Source: Sporomusa sphaeroides DSM 2875
Lineage (GTDB): Bacteria > Bacillota > Negativicutes > Sporomusales > Sporomusaceae
Assembly: GCF_001941975.2 (NCBI RefSeq)
Contig: NZ_CP146991.1
Location: forward strand, 4,705,501-4,769,500
Direction of reading: 5' to 3'
DNA: 64,000 bases
Positions 16,293 through 25,110 of this stretch are shown here, in pieces; positions within the stretch are counted from its first letter, which is position 1; each line of letters opens with the position of its first letter. The notes beneath the pieces are model-generated. The model saw only the letters and a list, made by a program, of their open reading frames with translations. It was not told where the DNA came from and made no database searches. The translations under genes were made by a program, and so were the position numbers.

Positions 16293-19200
16293 CTAGAAAC
16301 TTAGTGCGATCGCACCCAATCTTGCAATTGCTGGAGCTTCACCCCAATTATTGAAAATGGTTCGTATCTGCTCATAATACTCCTGGGTTGACAACGTCAA
16401 ATAATCGCCAAAAGCATCAGCTACAACCGGATTTTTGTCCATAACCTGTCTGATTTCTATTTTGGTTGTAAGCACCAATCCTTTTTGGTAATTATCATGA
16501 TACATGTCCAGCGATTCATCGGCTTTATTTAAGTACATACGGCCTTCATGGCAACGTTTTTCCCGAACACCAATTATGGCCAGAACGCAATAAAGGATAC
16601 AATAGCTCCGGGAACACCAATAGCCGCGATTATCACCAAAGCCATCTCCTACTGCGAGAGCTTCAATCATATATTGGTGTGCTTTATCAAAATCACCCAG
16701 TATAAATGCCGCATAACCGGCATTTACATAAAACACGGCTACTCCTTCACTGCTTCTTTTGTGTCCGGCAAATTTGACGGCCTGCTCATAATAGGTAAGA
16801 GCTTCCTCTAAATTATGAGCGGCCCGCCGTAGATTGCCAATATAATTGTATGCTGCTGCAATATTAAGGCTATAACGGTTATTGTGCATGGCCAACTTTT
16901 TAAACATGCCGATTGACTGGCGGTAGTATCGCTCTGCCTGTTCCGGTTCGTGGCGCAAGGCAGCGGCAATTCCCATGAAACGCAGTGCCATCGCCTTTTT
17001 TTCCGTTAAATTAGCCTCTTCAGCTATTTGTAAAAGTTTTTCAGCATACTTTTTAACAATGCTGGGCTTGTTAACCTGAATACCGAAAAAAACCATCTGC
17101 TGACAACCTTTGAGTAAGTAATCCTGAATTCCTTTGACTGAAGCCAAACGCAGCAATTGATGAATCATTTTTATCCCCAGTAAATGTTCACCACTCCAAA
17201 TATAATGACGGCCCATCATTTCCCAATAAGCTATTTTGTATAAAGCCAACTGCTCATCATCGGCATTCTCTGTCGCCATTATCTGCAGCAATTCTTCGAT
17301 TTTTTCTAAATAGCCAATTGTTTGACGGTGGCTTTCTTTGACTCCAGCGTAGCCGGCGGGATAATATTCCGTTAACTCCGGGAACAACTCATACTGGGGA
17401 CAGAAGTATTTTTCAGCTAGCTTCACCGTATATTCAAGAACTTTAATTTTTTCATCTGCTTGTGTATAGTGGTATAAAATAGCTTCATATATATCTTTAG
17501 TTTGTGAGCCGCTTTGGACTTGCCTCTCCAACTCTAATCCCACACATTTATGCAGCAATTCCCGCCTTGGTGATGACAATTGTTTGTACACAAAGCTCTG
17601 AATCTGCAAATTATAAAATTTAAACCTACGCCCTTGCTGCCCTGAATTACCTGTCTTTACTATCAGTTTTTTCTTAGTTAATTCCTCAATAGACTCAACC
17701 AATTCAAATTCATCCATTTTAGATATATTTAACAATTCAGTATAGCCGGAATCTTTGAAAAATATTGATGCTACTTCCAGTACTTTTCGGGCATTTATAG
17801 AAAGATTGCCAATGCGTTCCTTCAGCACTCCCTGCATCCGGAGAGAACCACCGTTCAATTCTTGTCCTGCCTCCAGTAAGTTCATGCATTCCATCAAAAA
17901 CAGCGCATTACCACCGGTATAATCATAAAGTTTGTGCTGCAGTTCGGAATTGGCCGTATCTGCAGGTAAGCTTACCGCCATCAACTCAGCTACCTCTTCC
18001 AAGTTAAAGCGCTCAATTATCATTTTTTCAATAAATTCATCCCGTTCAAAATTCCATAAATTTTTTTCTATCCGGCTTACATGCTCAGTATGACATGTCG
18101 CAATACAAAGAAATTCACCACCGTGAATACGTAAAACCTGGTGCAGTACCGAAAATCCCTGGCTGTCCATCCAGTGAATGTCATCAATGACAATAATAAT
18201 GCGCTGGTGCTTTGCCAGTTTGCCTAAAACACCACACATGATCTCCTCAACCATAGTTGGGTTGAATTCATATGCCACCATAAAAGATTCCCTGTTATCT
18301 ATGGTATCACCGGTTTCCGTTGCCGGAAAAATGTAAGATATTACTTTATGCCATAATGGCGGAATCACAATTTTATTTTTACGCAACAGGTTCATGATCT
18401 GTAAAAAAATACTACTCCATGATTTATAAGAATAACCTGATTCCGCTTGATAGCATTGAGTCCATAAAACACAGAAATTCTCTCTCGGTGTGTTTTCAAA
18501 CAAGTGCTTTATTATGGTTGTTTTCCCGACCCCTTCTTCACCCTGCAGCAGCACCATCTGCTTATAGCGACGATTCAAACAAAAATTATCAATAACTCTG
18601 CATAAAACCTGTACTTCCTTATCTCTGCCAAAAAACCAGCATTTAGGAAATTCCGGCACCTTGGTTTTGACAACTCTTTTTTCCTTTACTCTATTATAGA
18701 TTTCCTGAGTTTTAGCGCTTAGTTGCAAATTAAGTTCTTCCGCAAATTTTTTTTTCAATTCATAATAAATGGCAAGTACTTTATAAAATGCCCCTTCACT
18801 CTCATAAATTCTCATCAACACACGATAAGCACTTTCATTATACTCATCAATTTTAATCAAGTAATTTATATATTGCTTTGCCGCAACATAATCTTTGTCC
18901 TGCATAGAATTGACTATACTCTTAGTAAGACATCCCGTTATCTTTTCTTTAAATTTCCCCCGTTCTAAGATAACCCATTCATCAAAACCCTCTGTATCCT
19001 TACAGTAAAAACCCTCCAAAAAATCTCCATGATATATACTTAGAAAGGATTTTAACTCCAGTTTATTAAGCAACTCCACCTCAGTAGTTTGAATGAGGTT
19101 CGGATTAACCGAAATGGTTGTTCTCGTTGGTGTAATTAACAACTCAGGCGACAGCATTTTCTTAATTAAATAGATTGTATTTCGCAGATTTTTCTTAGCT

Positions 19201-19373
19201 GCCGTATCCTCCATTTCACCCCAAAACAATGTTGCTAGTTTTTCTCTCGTTGTTTCACCTGTAACTAACAAGTAATATAGCATCGCTTCCATTTTTGCAA
19301 ATGGGAAAATGACCTTATTGGCATTCCAGTATATAGCTGGGGTACCAAACATTACTGCACGCAATTTGCTCAT
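16293..19373 (-). CDS. SARP/BTAD-family ATPase-TPR transcriptional regulator
   Basis: A 1026-residue regulator. Residues about 1-90 form an OmpR-like winged helix, 95-240 a BTAD domain, about 255-420 a STAND/AAA ATPase with Walker A GEEGVGKTT and Walker B IIIVIDDIHWMDS, and the C-terminal 400 residues are TPR repeats (for example YNYIGNLRRAAHNLEEALTYYEQAV). Large SARP proteins of this order activate secondary-metabolite clusters, best known in actinomycetes. It lies immediately upstream of, and in line with, the cluster, separated by a strong terminator. GGAGGAG precedes the ATG at 19373. The bound signal is unknown. Confidence 0.85.
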   Translation of the reverse strand: MSKLRAVMFGTPAIYWNANKVIFPFAKMEAMLYYLLVTGETTREKLATLFWGEMEDTAAKKNLRNTIYLIKKMLSPELLITPTRTTISVNPNLIQTTEVELLNKLELKSFLSIYHGDFLEGFYCKDTEGFDEWVILERGKFKEKITGCLTKSIVNSMQDKDYVAAKQYINYLIKIDEYNESAYRVLMRIYESEGAFYKVLAIYYELKKKFAEELNLQLSAKTQEIYNRVKEKRVVKTKVPEFPKCWFFGRDKEVQVLCRVIDNFCLNRRYKQMVLLQGEEGVGKTTIIKHLFENTPRENFCVLWTQCYQAESGYSYKSWSSIFLQIMNLLRKNKIVIPPLWHKVISYIFPATETGDTIDNRESFMVAYEFNPTMVEEIMCGVLGKLAKHQRIIIVIDDIHWMDSQGFSVLHQVLRIHGGEFLCIATCHTEHVSRIEKNLWNFERDEFIEKMIIERFNLEEVAELMAVSLPADTANSELQHKLYDYTGGNALFLMECMNLLEAGQELNGGSLRMQGVLKERIGNLSINARKVLEVASIFFKDSGYTELLNISKMDEFELVESIEELTKKKLIVKTGNSGQQGRRFKFYNLQIQSFVYKQLSSPRRELLHKCVGLELERQVQSGSQTKDIYEAILYHYTQADEKIKVLEYTVKLAEKYFCPQYELFPELTEYYPAGYAGVKESHRQTIGYLEKIEELLQIMATENADDEQLALYKIAYWEMMGRHYIWSGEHLLGIKMIHQLLRLASVKGIQDYLLKGCQQMVFFGIQVNKPSIVKKYAEKLLQIAEEANLTEKKAMALRFMGIAAALRHEPEQAERYYRQSIGMFKKLAMHNNRYSLNIAAAYNYIGNLRRAAHNLEEALTYYEQAVKFAGHKRSSEGVAVFYVNAGYAAFILGDFDKAHQYMIEALAVGDGFGDNRGYWCSRSYCILYCVLAIIGVREKRCHEGRMYLNKADESLDMYHDNYQKGLVLTTKIEIRQVMDKNPVVADAFGDYLTLSTQEYYEQIRTIFNNWGEAPAIARLGAIALSF

Positions 19374-19599
19374 AAACTCCTCCAATAGAAATTATATCCA
19401 AGGTTATTTAATGAACAGTTCGGAAGCATTCAAAATTTTCACCAAAATTACAAAAATACGATGTTTTTTTACTAAAACAATATAAAGGTGCAAACTATTG
19501 TTGTTGCAAAATCTACCTTTATTTTACACTGAACTACATTATAAATTCAATAATATTTGTCCATCTCTGTATAAATTGCAACAATCTGGCATAAGGAAA
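19374..19599. promoter_or_regulatory. Regulator upstream region with a distant inverted repeat
   Basis: An AT-rich non-coding stretch. TTGTTGCAA at 19501-19509 and its complement TTGCAACAA at 19576-19584 form an inverted pair 66 bases apart, possibly paired operators. No other feature is clear. Confidence 0.3.
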
Positions 19600-19680
19600 A
19601 CACCGCTCACGCCGGTCCTGGTGAAAGACGAAATCATGCCACCCTGGTCTGCTTGAAAGTTATACTTTCTACCAAGATAA
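19600..19680. repeat. Diverged intergenic repeat, copy 1
   Basis: This stretch resembles 24150-24240: both run from an AACAC segment through a GCC..CCTG.TG.AAG segment to an identical 15-base palindromic motif, GAAAGTTATACTTTC. See the second copy. Confidence 0.4.
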
Positions 19681-19682
19681 AA

Positions 19683-19720
19683 GAATGGCTGGCATTGGAA
19701 TAATCCCGTGCCAGCCATTC
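19683..19720 (-). terminator. Terminator after the ABC ATPase gene
   Basis: Stem GAATGGCTGGCA/TGCCAGCCATTC; on the minus strand it is followed by TTTTATCTT. Confidence 0.85.
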
Positions 19721-19729
19721 GCTATAACC

Positions 19730-20497
19730 CTACCGCTTGCCGGCAAGGCTCTGCGCCTGGGTATTCATCTGGTATTCAATCAGTTCCTGATACTGTCTGC
19801 CGATATCCGAAACCGGCTTAACAAATACCTCGGAGGGTTGTCCCTCTTCCACAATACTCCCTTTATCCATCAGCACAATCCTGTCAGCCACCCTGAGGGC
19901 AAAGGTCAATTCATGGGTCACCACAATCATGGTGCTGGCGCGGTAGCGGGCCAACTCCTCCATCACCACCAACACTTCCCGCACCAGTATCGGGTCAAGT
20001 GAGGCCGTAGGCTCATCCCACAGCATAAGCTCCGGCTCATAGGCCAACGCTCTGGCAATACCCACCCGCTGCTGCTGACCGCCTGACAGTTGATCCGGCC
20101 TATGGGCAAGATGATTTTCCAAGCCCACCTTCGTCAGTGCCTCGGTTGCCTTGCACTCTGCCGTCTCCCGGTCTGTCCCGCCCATAACCAGGCCCAGCAT
20201 AACGTTTTCCAGGGTAGTTAACCGTCCGATGAGATTAAAATGCTGAAAAACAAAGCCGATGCGTTTGCGCACATCCCGCAGTTCATCCGGCTCCATTGCC
20301 AGGATATTGGCGCCATTGAGCATAACCCGGCCGCGGCTGGGTTCCACCAGCCGGTTTATGGTTCTGATGGTTGTCGACTTGCCACAGCCTGACGGCCCCA
20401 TCAACACAACGGTTTCCCCCAGCTTAACCGTAAGGTTAAAATCATTAACAGCCACTAAGCTGCCAAATTGCTTGTATAGATTTTGGATGACAAGCAT
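19730..20497 (-). CDS. ABC transporter ATP-binding protein (polar amino acid type)
   Basis: A 255-residue ABC ATPase. Walker A GPSGCGKST at residues 34-42, the Q-loop near FVFQHFNL, signature LSGGQQQR, Walker B LMLWDEP and the switch His in VVTHE are all intact. Sequence style is that of GlnQ/HisP importers. It lies 15 bases after the large permease-like gene and surely works with it. No solute-binding protein gene is present, so the importer assignment suggested by its family is open. GGTGGAG precedes the ATG. Confidence 0.85.
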   Translation of the reverse strand: MLVIQNLYKQFGSLVAVNDFNLTVKLGETVVLMGPSGCGKSTTIRTINRLVEPSRGRVMLNGANILAMEPDELRDVRKRIGFVFQHFNLIGRLTTLENVMLGLVMGGTDRETAECKATEALTKVGLENHLAHRPDQLSGGQQQRVGIARALAYEPELMLWDEPTASLDPILVREVLVVMEELARYRASTMIVVTHELTFALRVADRIVLMDKGSIVEEGQPSEVFVKPVSDIGRQYQELIEYQMNTQAQSLAGKR

Positions 20498-20512
20498 AAC
20501 ACTCCACCTGAC

Positions 20513-22879
20513 CTATCTAAATTTCATTTTTCGCCTGTTCAGTGTTTGCAGCAATCCCGGGCGGCTGTTGGGAATAACAATTTCCCGCATCACTTCATCA
20601 AAGGATAGTCCCAGCGCCTCACCGGCAATAACCTCATCGGTCGCCAGGGGACTGATTTTTTCCGCATTATTAGCGATCAGCCACCCCAACGCCGCCCCGA
20701 GAAACGGTACCCCCACCCATGGCAGATACGGAATTCCCCCGCCTGATAAGACAAACATCGCGGTAAGCAGCAGCGCCCCAATACCCATGCCATAGAGACA
20801 TTCCGGTGCGGTAAAGGTATTTTGTATGCTTTGGGCCAACCTTCTCCACCCTTTGGTTTTCAGCGTCTTGCCAACGGTCCGCTGCCGGCGGATGACGCTC
20901 ATAATGGCAGTATGATCCAGTGCCAGAAAAAGAATTACGGCAATCAGGGAGATCATGCCTGCCAATATGGCTTTAACCTGCGACAGGATCATCATGACTT
21001 CCGCCCGGGGGTCTGGTTCAATGACGCCCAGCGCCGAGGTGTATAACGATAAATTGCTGTGTCCCACCACATTATAAATAACAGGTGCCACAAAATCCGG
21101 TGTGATGCTGCTTTTGGTTAATAGCTGCAGCCGCTGGCTGGGAATGACCTGCCCGGCAATAAATTGGTCCAGCAGTTTGATAGACTGGCTGATCTCCTCA
21201 TCCTTCAGGTTAGGAACGGCGGCCCCAAGATACTGCAATTGGGCGGCGACAAGCGGTGTATCGAAGGCCTGCAATTGCGCCAGGCGGCCATTAATATCAT
21301 TGAGCGTCTGCCGGGTGCCGCTCACATCAAAACTGCGCAGACTGGTGACAGTGTTGTTGCCGTTGGTAACAATACCGTCAATAGCCGACTGTGCCTGCCG
21401 GGCAGTGGCCGACACATTTTCCAGGGCGCTCAACCCTGCCTGAAGATTAGCCAGATTCTGCTGGGTTACCGTCAGTTCGTTAATAGAAGAGGCGACATCG
21501 GCATTAAGCAGCCGGGCAACCTGTAGAGTATTGAGCACAGAGCCTATGGCCCGCGAAGAATTCGTCACCTGCGACTGGATGCCGCCGGTATTGAGATTGG
21601 CCAAACCGCTGGTCGCCGCCTCAATCGTTGTGCCGGCATTGCCTAAACTGGCCAGCGTCTGCTCGATAGCCGTCAGACTTGTCCCGTAATTATCCAGCGT
21701 CTTATTGGCAATACTCGTCATATTCTGCGCATCCTGAGCAATACCCGGAATTTGCTCAACCACACCGGCTGTCTCGTGCAAAGCATTCCCCAACGCCGCG
21801 CGCGGGTTATGAAAACTGGCCGTTCCCACCAGCTCGCCAATTGCATTATTTATTACCGCATACCCCTGGGTATTAGACATTTCCATAGGGTTACCCTGAA
21901 TCACCATGCCGTCTGCTGAACCATCGTCCTTGACGGCTGTTACCTGTACTAAAACATTGTCCGGTTCAGGGGCGGTACCCGGACTGGGTGCATTGGCCGC
22001 CGTTCCCTGAAAAACAATAACATCACCGGCAGTAACCCTTACTCCGGCTGCCGGCGTAAGGGCAGCCTTAGTGATAAAAGCAGTTAAAAAACGTTTTAAC
22101 TCAATCATCGTACTGGTGAGATAGACCATTTCATTGTTTTTGCTGTCAACCGACACACTTTCAGCATAACCGGCAGCCTTTTCCGCCCGGACGGCATCGG
22201 CCAGCTGCTCCCCCAAACGGATGGCATTCTCAGGCTCACTGCCGACCGGAAAAGCAATATCAATAATATGATATTGGGCAAACAGTTTTTCAATTTCGGC
22301 ATTTACATAGGACGATTGTTCCAGTGACTTGATGATCACCGTAACCGAACCACCGTCCCGAAAGGCAAACAACACGCCGTCAATTTGCATGATTTGTTCA
22401 ATAACCAGCTGCCTTGCTCCCTCAGGCACAGCCCTGACGGTGATCCGCGGCTCGGTCATAATGCTAATACCCGAACGCCCGGGAACACTGCCAAAAATAC
22501 TATCCATGGTCTCATACGCTTGCTTGGTTTTATATTCTGCCGGCAACCCCACAAAAAAGCTGGTCAAGCCGGTTAAGGTCGGCCCTTCTTTTAAGGTAGC
22601 ACCGGGAAAAACCTGCCCAATCACTTTTTCAATCTGGGTTCTGCCGGCTTCTTTCATTTCCTCCCGGACGTTAATCAGCAAATCAAATTCACCATATTCA
22701 CCAACAAGCGTGGATATGGTCTCAGAAAAATAGGAATTTGCCGCCATGGCCACAATACCTGCCAGCAAGGAGCCGATTGCCACACTGATAATGATGAGTA
22801 TGACCACATCCCGGTTAAATGAATTTAAAAAGAAGGTGCGCATAATTGCTTTACGAGTTTTCGCCAGCGTATTCGCCAT
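20513..22879 (-). CDS. Unusual ABC permease-like protein with a large extracytoplasmic coiled coil
   Basis: A 788-residue membrane protein. One transmembrane helix lies near residues 25-50, followed by an extracytoplasmic region of roughly 540 residues and then about three helices near 600-730. The second half of the external region is a long low-complexity helical stretch (repeated ALENVSATARQAQSAI-like heptads). The C-terminus contains an EAA-like loop, AGEALGLSFDEVMREIVIP, the segment by which importer permeases dock on their ATPase. The ATG at 22879 follows AGGGGG. The architecture does not match GlnP or FtsX/MacB as I know them. The substrate is unknown. Confidence 0.6.
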   Translation of the reverse strand: MANTLAKTRKAIMRTFFLNSFNRDVVILIIISVAIGSLLAGIVAMAANSYFSETISTLVGEYGEFDLLINVREEMKEAGRTQIEKVIGQVFPGATLKEGPTLTGLTSFFVGLPAEYKTKQAYETMDSIFGSVPGRSGISIMTEPRITVRAVPEGARQLVIEQIMQIDGVLFAFRDGGSVTVIIKSLEQSSYVNAEIEKLFAQYHIIDIAFPVGSEPENAIRLGEQLADAVRAEKAAGYAESVSVDSKNNEMVYLTSTMIELKRFLTAFITKAALTPAAGVRVTAGDVIVFQGTAANAPSPGTAPEPDNVLVQVTAVKDDGSADGMVIQGNPMEMSNTQGYAVINNAIGELVGTASFHNPRAALGNALHETAGVVEQIPGIAQDAQNMTSIANKTLDNYGTSLTAIEQTLASLGNAGTTIEAATSGLANLNTGGIQSQVTNSSRAIGSVLNTLQVARLLNADVASSINELTVTQQNLANLQAGLSALENVSATARQAQSAIDGIVTNGNNTVTSLRSFDVSGTRQTLNDINGRLAQLQAFDTPLVAAQLQYLGAAVPNLKDEEISQSIKLLDQFIAGQVIPSQRLQLLTKSSITPDFVAPVIYNVVGHSNLSLYTSALGVIEPDPRAEVMMILSQVKAILAGMISLIAVILFLALDHTAIMSVIRRQRTVGKTLKTKGWRRLAQSIQNTFTAPECLYGMGIGALLLTAMFVLSGGGIPYLPWVGVPFLGAALGWLIANNAEKISPLATDEVIAGEALGLSFDEVMREIVIPNSRPGLLQTLNRRKMKFR

Positions 22880-23060
22880 TATTGTCCCCCTTGTCTGCCT
22901 AGTGCTGTTAACCATTCTATAGTATCTCCGCCTAACGGAGATATTACCAATAAAGAACGCCTTGCCGGGAGTTGGTTTTTGCTTGAAAATTTGGTATCAT
23001 AATACTGTATAGCTACCCTTGGCTTCCGCAGTAACCGCAAGTAAGGAGGCAGTATTCCTA

Positions 23061-24149
23061 ATGTGCAGACAGTCTTTCCTGCTAAAATGCAAAACAATCC
23101 TGCTGGTTGTTTTGTTTACCGCAACAACCCTGTTATCCGCTCCGGCAACGGCTCATGCTTCCATTGCAAGTATCTTGCTGGGCGGTGTTGTGCAGTATAC
23201 TTATCTAAAGAAGACCTTAACCAATATGCACTATAATGAAAATGATAAAATACTGAACAATTTCAAAAAAGAATATGGAGTTAACCACGACGAGGTTGCC
23301 AACCGCCAGCTTGACTCGGTAATGACCAGACTGCTGGCAAGCATTGACCCCCAGGGAAAAATAAAACCGCCGTTCTCCTGGTTTGTCAACAATCAAACCA
23401 GCTTTAACGCGTTTTGCGGCTTAGGCAACACGGTCAGCGTCAATATCGGCTTATTTCAGGAGCTCAATTACAATGAAGATGAACTGGCTTTTGTATTGGC
23501 GCATGAACTTACCCACGGCTTACAACAGCATTCCCTAAAGTCACTCCCCAAGGTTGTGTCCCTGTCTGTCGCCCAGGCTCTGTACCAGGAAAAAAACCCC
23601 AACGCAGCCTCGGCAATAACCACCACCATCATTAGCCGCCAGCTCATCGCCAACCATACAACCATGCCGCAGGAAAGAGAAGCTGATGCCAACTCGTTTA
23701 CCTACGCAGTCAACGCCGGCTATAATCCCGGTGCCGGCGCGGCGATCTGGGCAAGAATCTCCGCCAAAAACGGCGGCAAAACGCGCAGTACCTTTGAGAA
23801 TATCATAAATCCGAACGACCATCCGACAAACCAGGAAAGAGTCAATTCCTTCAGCGAACGGCTGACAGAGTATAGTCATAAAAAAGTACGTGTTAAGCAA
23901 AATACCGTGTTTGTGAACGACAAACCCTGGGTTACGCCCCTGGCCGCTAACGGCTTGCTTGCCGAAGAACGAGCCTATTTTATCGCCGGCAGCCTTGCTA
24001 CCGTATTTCACGAAATCCCGGCAGGGAAACCCTGTATTGTAAAGAACGGCAGCCTTACCATGAACGGAAAAGCAATCATGGACCCCATACATACAGAAAA
24101 AAGCCCGGCAGAGCTTGCCGAGCAGTTAAATCGAATTTTAGGCTTCTAA
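23061..24149 (+). CDS. M48-family zinc metalloprotease, secreted
   Basis: A 362-residue protein with a signal peptide ending near AHA at residue 33. The zinc motif HELTH is at 148-152 and the third ligand region is EREADANSF near 205-213, the pattern of M48 proteases such as BepA/YfgC and Oma1-like enzymes. In a diderm it would act in the periplasm on misfolded envelope proteins. The C-terminal 100 residues contain a paired 'VFVNDKPW' and 'LTMNGKAIM' motif resembling copper-amine-oxidase N-domain strands. The ATG at 23061 lies 12 bases after AAGGAGG, a slightly long spacing. Confidence 0.82.
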   Translation: MCRQSFLLKCKTILLVVLFTATTLLSAPATAHASIASILLGGVVQYTYLKKTLTNMHYNENDKILNNFKKEYGVNHDEVANRQLDSVMTRLLASIDPQGKIKPPFSWFVNNQTSFNAFCGLGNTVSVNIGLFQELNYNEDELAFVLAHELTHGLQQHSLKSLPKVVSLSVAQALYQEKNPNAASAITTTIISRQLIANHTTMPQEREADANSFTYAVNAGYNPGAGAAIWARISAKNGGKTRSTFENIINPNDHPTNQERVNSFSERLTEYSHKKVRVKQNTVFVNDKPWVTPLAANGLLAEERAYFIAGSLATVFHEIPAGKPCIVKNGSLTMNGKAIMDPIHTEKSPAELAEQLNRILGF

Positions 24150-24240
24150 TAGATAAAGAGAACACGGTTTGCCCAAGCCTGTGGCGAAGGTGGAAGCCGA
24201 TGTTGATCCTGCTTTTAAGAAAGTTATACTTTCTGTTGGG
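24150..24240. repeat. Diverged intergenic repeat, copy 2
   Basis: Related to 19600-19680 by order and by the shared GAAAGTTATACTTTC core at about 24216-24230, preceded in both by CTGCTT. The similarity elsewhere is partial. It follows the M48 gene stop. Confidence 0.4.
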
Positions 24241-24249
24241 ATCAAAAAG

Positions 24250-24282
24250 GCCATCCGGTTCAGTTTTGCTGAATCGGATGGC
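24250..24282. terminator. Terminator hairpin between convergent genes
   Basis: Stem GCCATCCGGTTCAG/CTGAATCGGATGGC with a five-base loop and AT-rich flanks, placed between the M48 gene and the convergent basic-protein gene. It could serve both. Confidence 0.65.
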
Positions 24283-24298
24283 TAAATTTATGTATTAC

Positions 24299-24676
24299 CT
24301 ACCTGCGACCCATCTGCATAATTTCGTAGACGGCTCTTCTATGACGCTCAATCTCTTTTTTCTGACGTTCATGCCATTGTTTCGTAGACTCAAACGGATG
24401 GCGCTTCATTATTTTTTCATGGCGCTTATTCTCCTCTTTTAGTCTGCGCTCTTTTTCTTTTTTCAACTCCCGCTGATGGTGATCATTCCGATACTCAGCC
24501 CGGTGTTCATAACGCTGTGGTTTGTGCTTGGGTGCGGCTGCGTCGGCGGCAGGGGCAAACAGACCGACTTGCAGTAAGCCCAGCAGGGAACATACGATTA
24601 CTTTTTTGGCTACGCTTTTTATGGAAACCACTTCCTTTCCATGTATATCGGATCCATAATTAATAATAAACTCCAA
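24299..24676 (-). CDS. Small basic secreted protein, start uncertain
   Basis: A protein of about 105-125 residues. A signal-peptide-like stretch (VAKKVIVCSLLGLLQVGLFAPAADA) is followed by a mature part very rich in His, Lys, Arg and Glu with a helical repeat (ELKKEKERRLKEENKRH). The longest reading begins at TTG 24676 with no ribosome binding site. A good site, AAAGGAAGTGG, lies inside it and would serve an ATA codon, so the start is unsettled. The composition suggests metal or nucleic-acid or envelope-polymer binding, but this is a guess. Confidence 0.45.
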   Translation of the reverse strand: MEFIINYGSDIHGKEVVSIKSVAKKVIVCSLLGLLQVGLFAPAADAAAPKHKPQRYEHRAEYRNDHHQRELKKEKERRLKEENKRHEKIMKRHPFESTKQWHERQKKEIERHRRAVYEIMQMGRR

Positions 24677-24746
24677 AATTTAGAATACTTTTAGAAACAG
24701 GTTATGTTATCCAAATAAGCAAGCAATGCTTGCTGTTAAAATAAAT

Positions 24747-24776
24747 AAGCCCGCCAGCCAGAGCTAACGGGTAAGC
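24747..24776 (-). terminator. Terminator of the 39-residue gene
   Basis: On the minus strand CCCGTTAGC/GCTGGCGGG (with two G-U pairs, TCTG loop) is followed by TTATTTATTTT. Confidence 0.7.
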
Positions 24777-24788
24777 TTGTATGCAGAA

Positions 24789-24908
24789 TTACCGGCAGAG
24801 CCGGATCTGGGATACTTCACATCTGGTAACTTCAATCTCCTTGTTTTTATAGGCAAGGTTAGCAATAAGGTATGCTGAAATATTTACTACGTGCCGTAAG
24901 GCTTTCAT
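24789..24908 (-). CDS. 39-residue small protein
   Basis: A short gene starting MKALRHVVNISAYLIANL with GAAAGGGCG upstream at workable spacing and a clear terminator after the stop. The N-terminal half is an amphipathic, nearly hydrophobic helix and the C-terminal half is charged with two cysteines (RCEVSQIRLC). It could be a small membrane-associated peptide. The ribosome binding site, ORF and terminator together form a compact transcription unit. Not recognised. Confidence 0.45.
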   Translation of the reverse strand: MKALRHVVNISAYLIANLAYKNKEIEVTRCEVSQIRLCR

Positions 24909-25003
24909 AGTATCATCGCCCTTTCTAGTAATGAAGTTAATACTACTATTATATAAGAAATAAACCGTATCGTCGATGGAATGTCAAGGAAAACTGCCGC
25001 CTA

Positions 25004-25110
25004 AAAAAGTCCCCGGCAACCTCGTTGCCGGGTAAAGGAGAAGTGTTTATAATAGGAGGATTTTATGTCAACAGAAAGGCATTTCCTTTCTGGCGCTTCC
25101 GTTTGTCTAT
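25004..25110 (-). ncRNA. Candidate small RNA, family copy 1
   Basis: On the minus strand a conserved block (25168-25117) ends in TATAAT; about 100 bases later comes a perfect hairpin CCCGGCAAC/GTTGCCGGG (25032-25012) followed by GACTTTTTT. The body holds TCCTCC, complementary to Shine-Dalgarno sites. The same promoter block and terminator style recur at 52562 and 53954. The plus strand here also shows an AGGAGG-ATG with a 24-codon frame (25065-25139), which I take to be the mirror of the anti-Shine-Dalgarno stretch. Confidence 0.45.
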
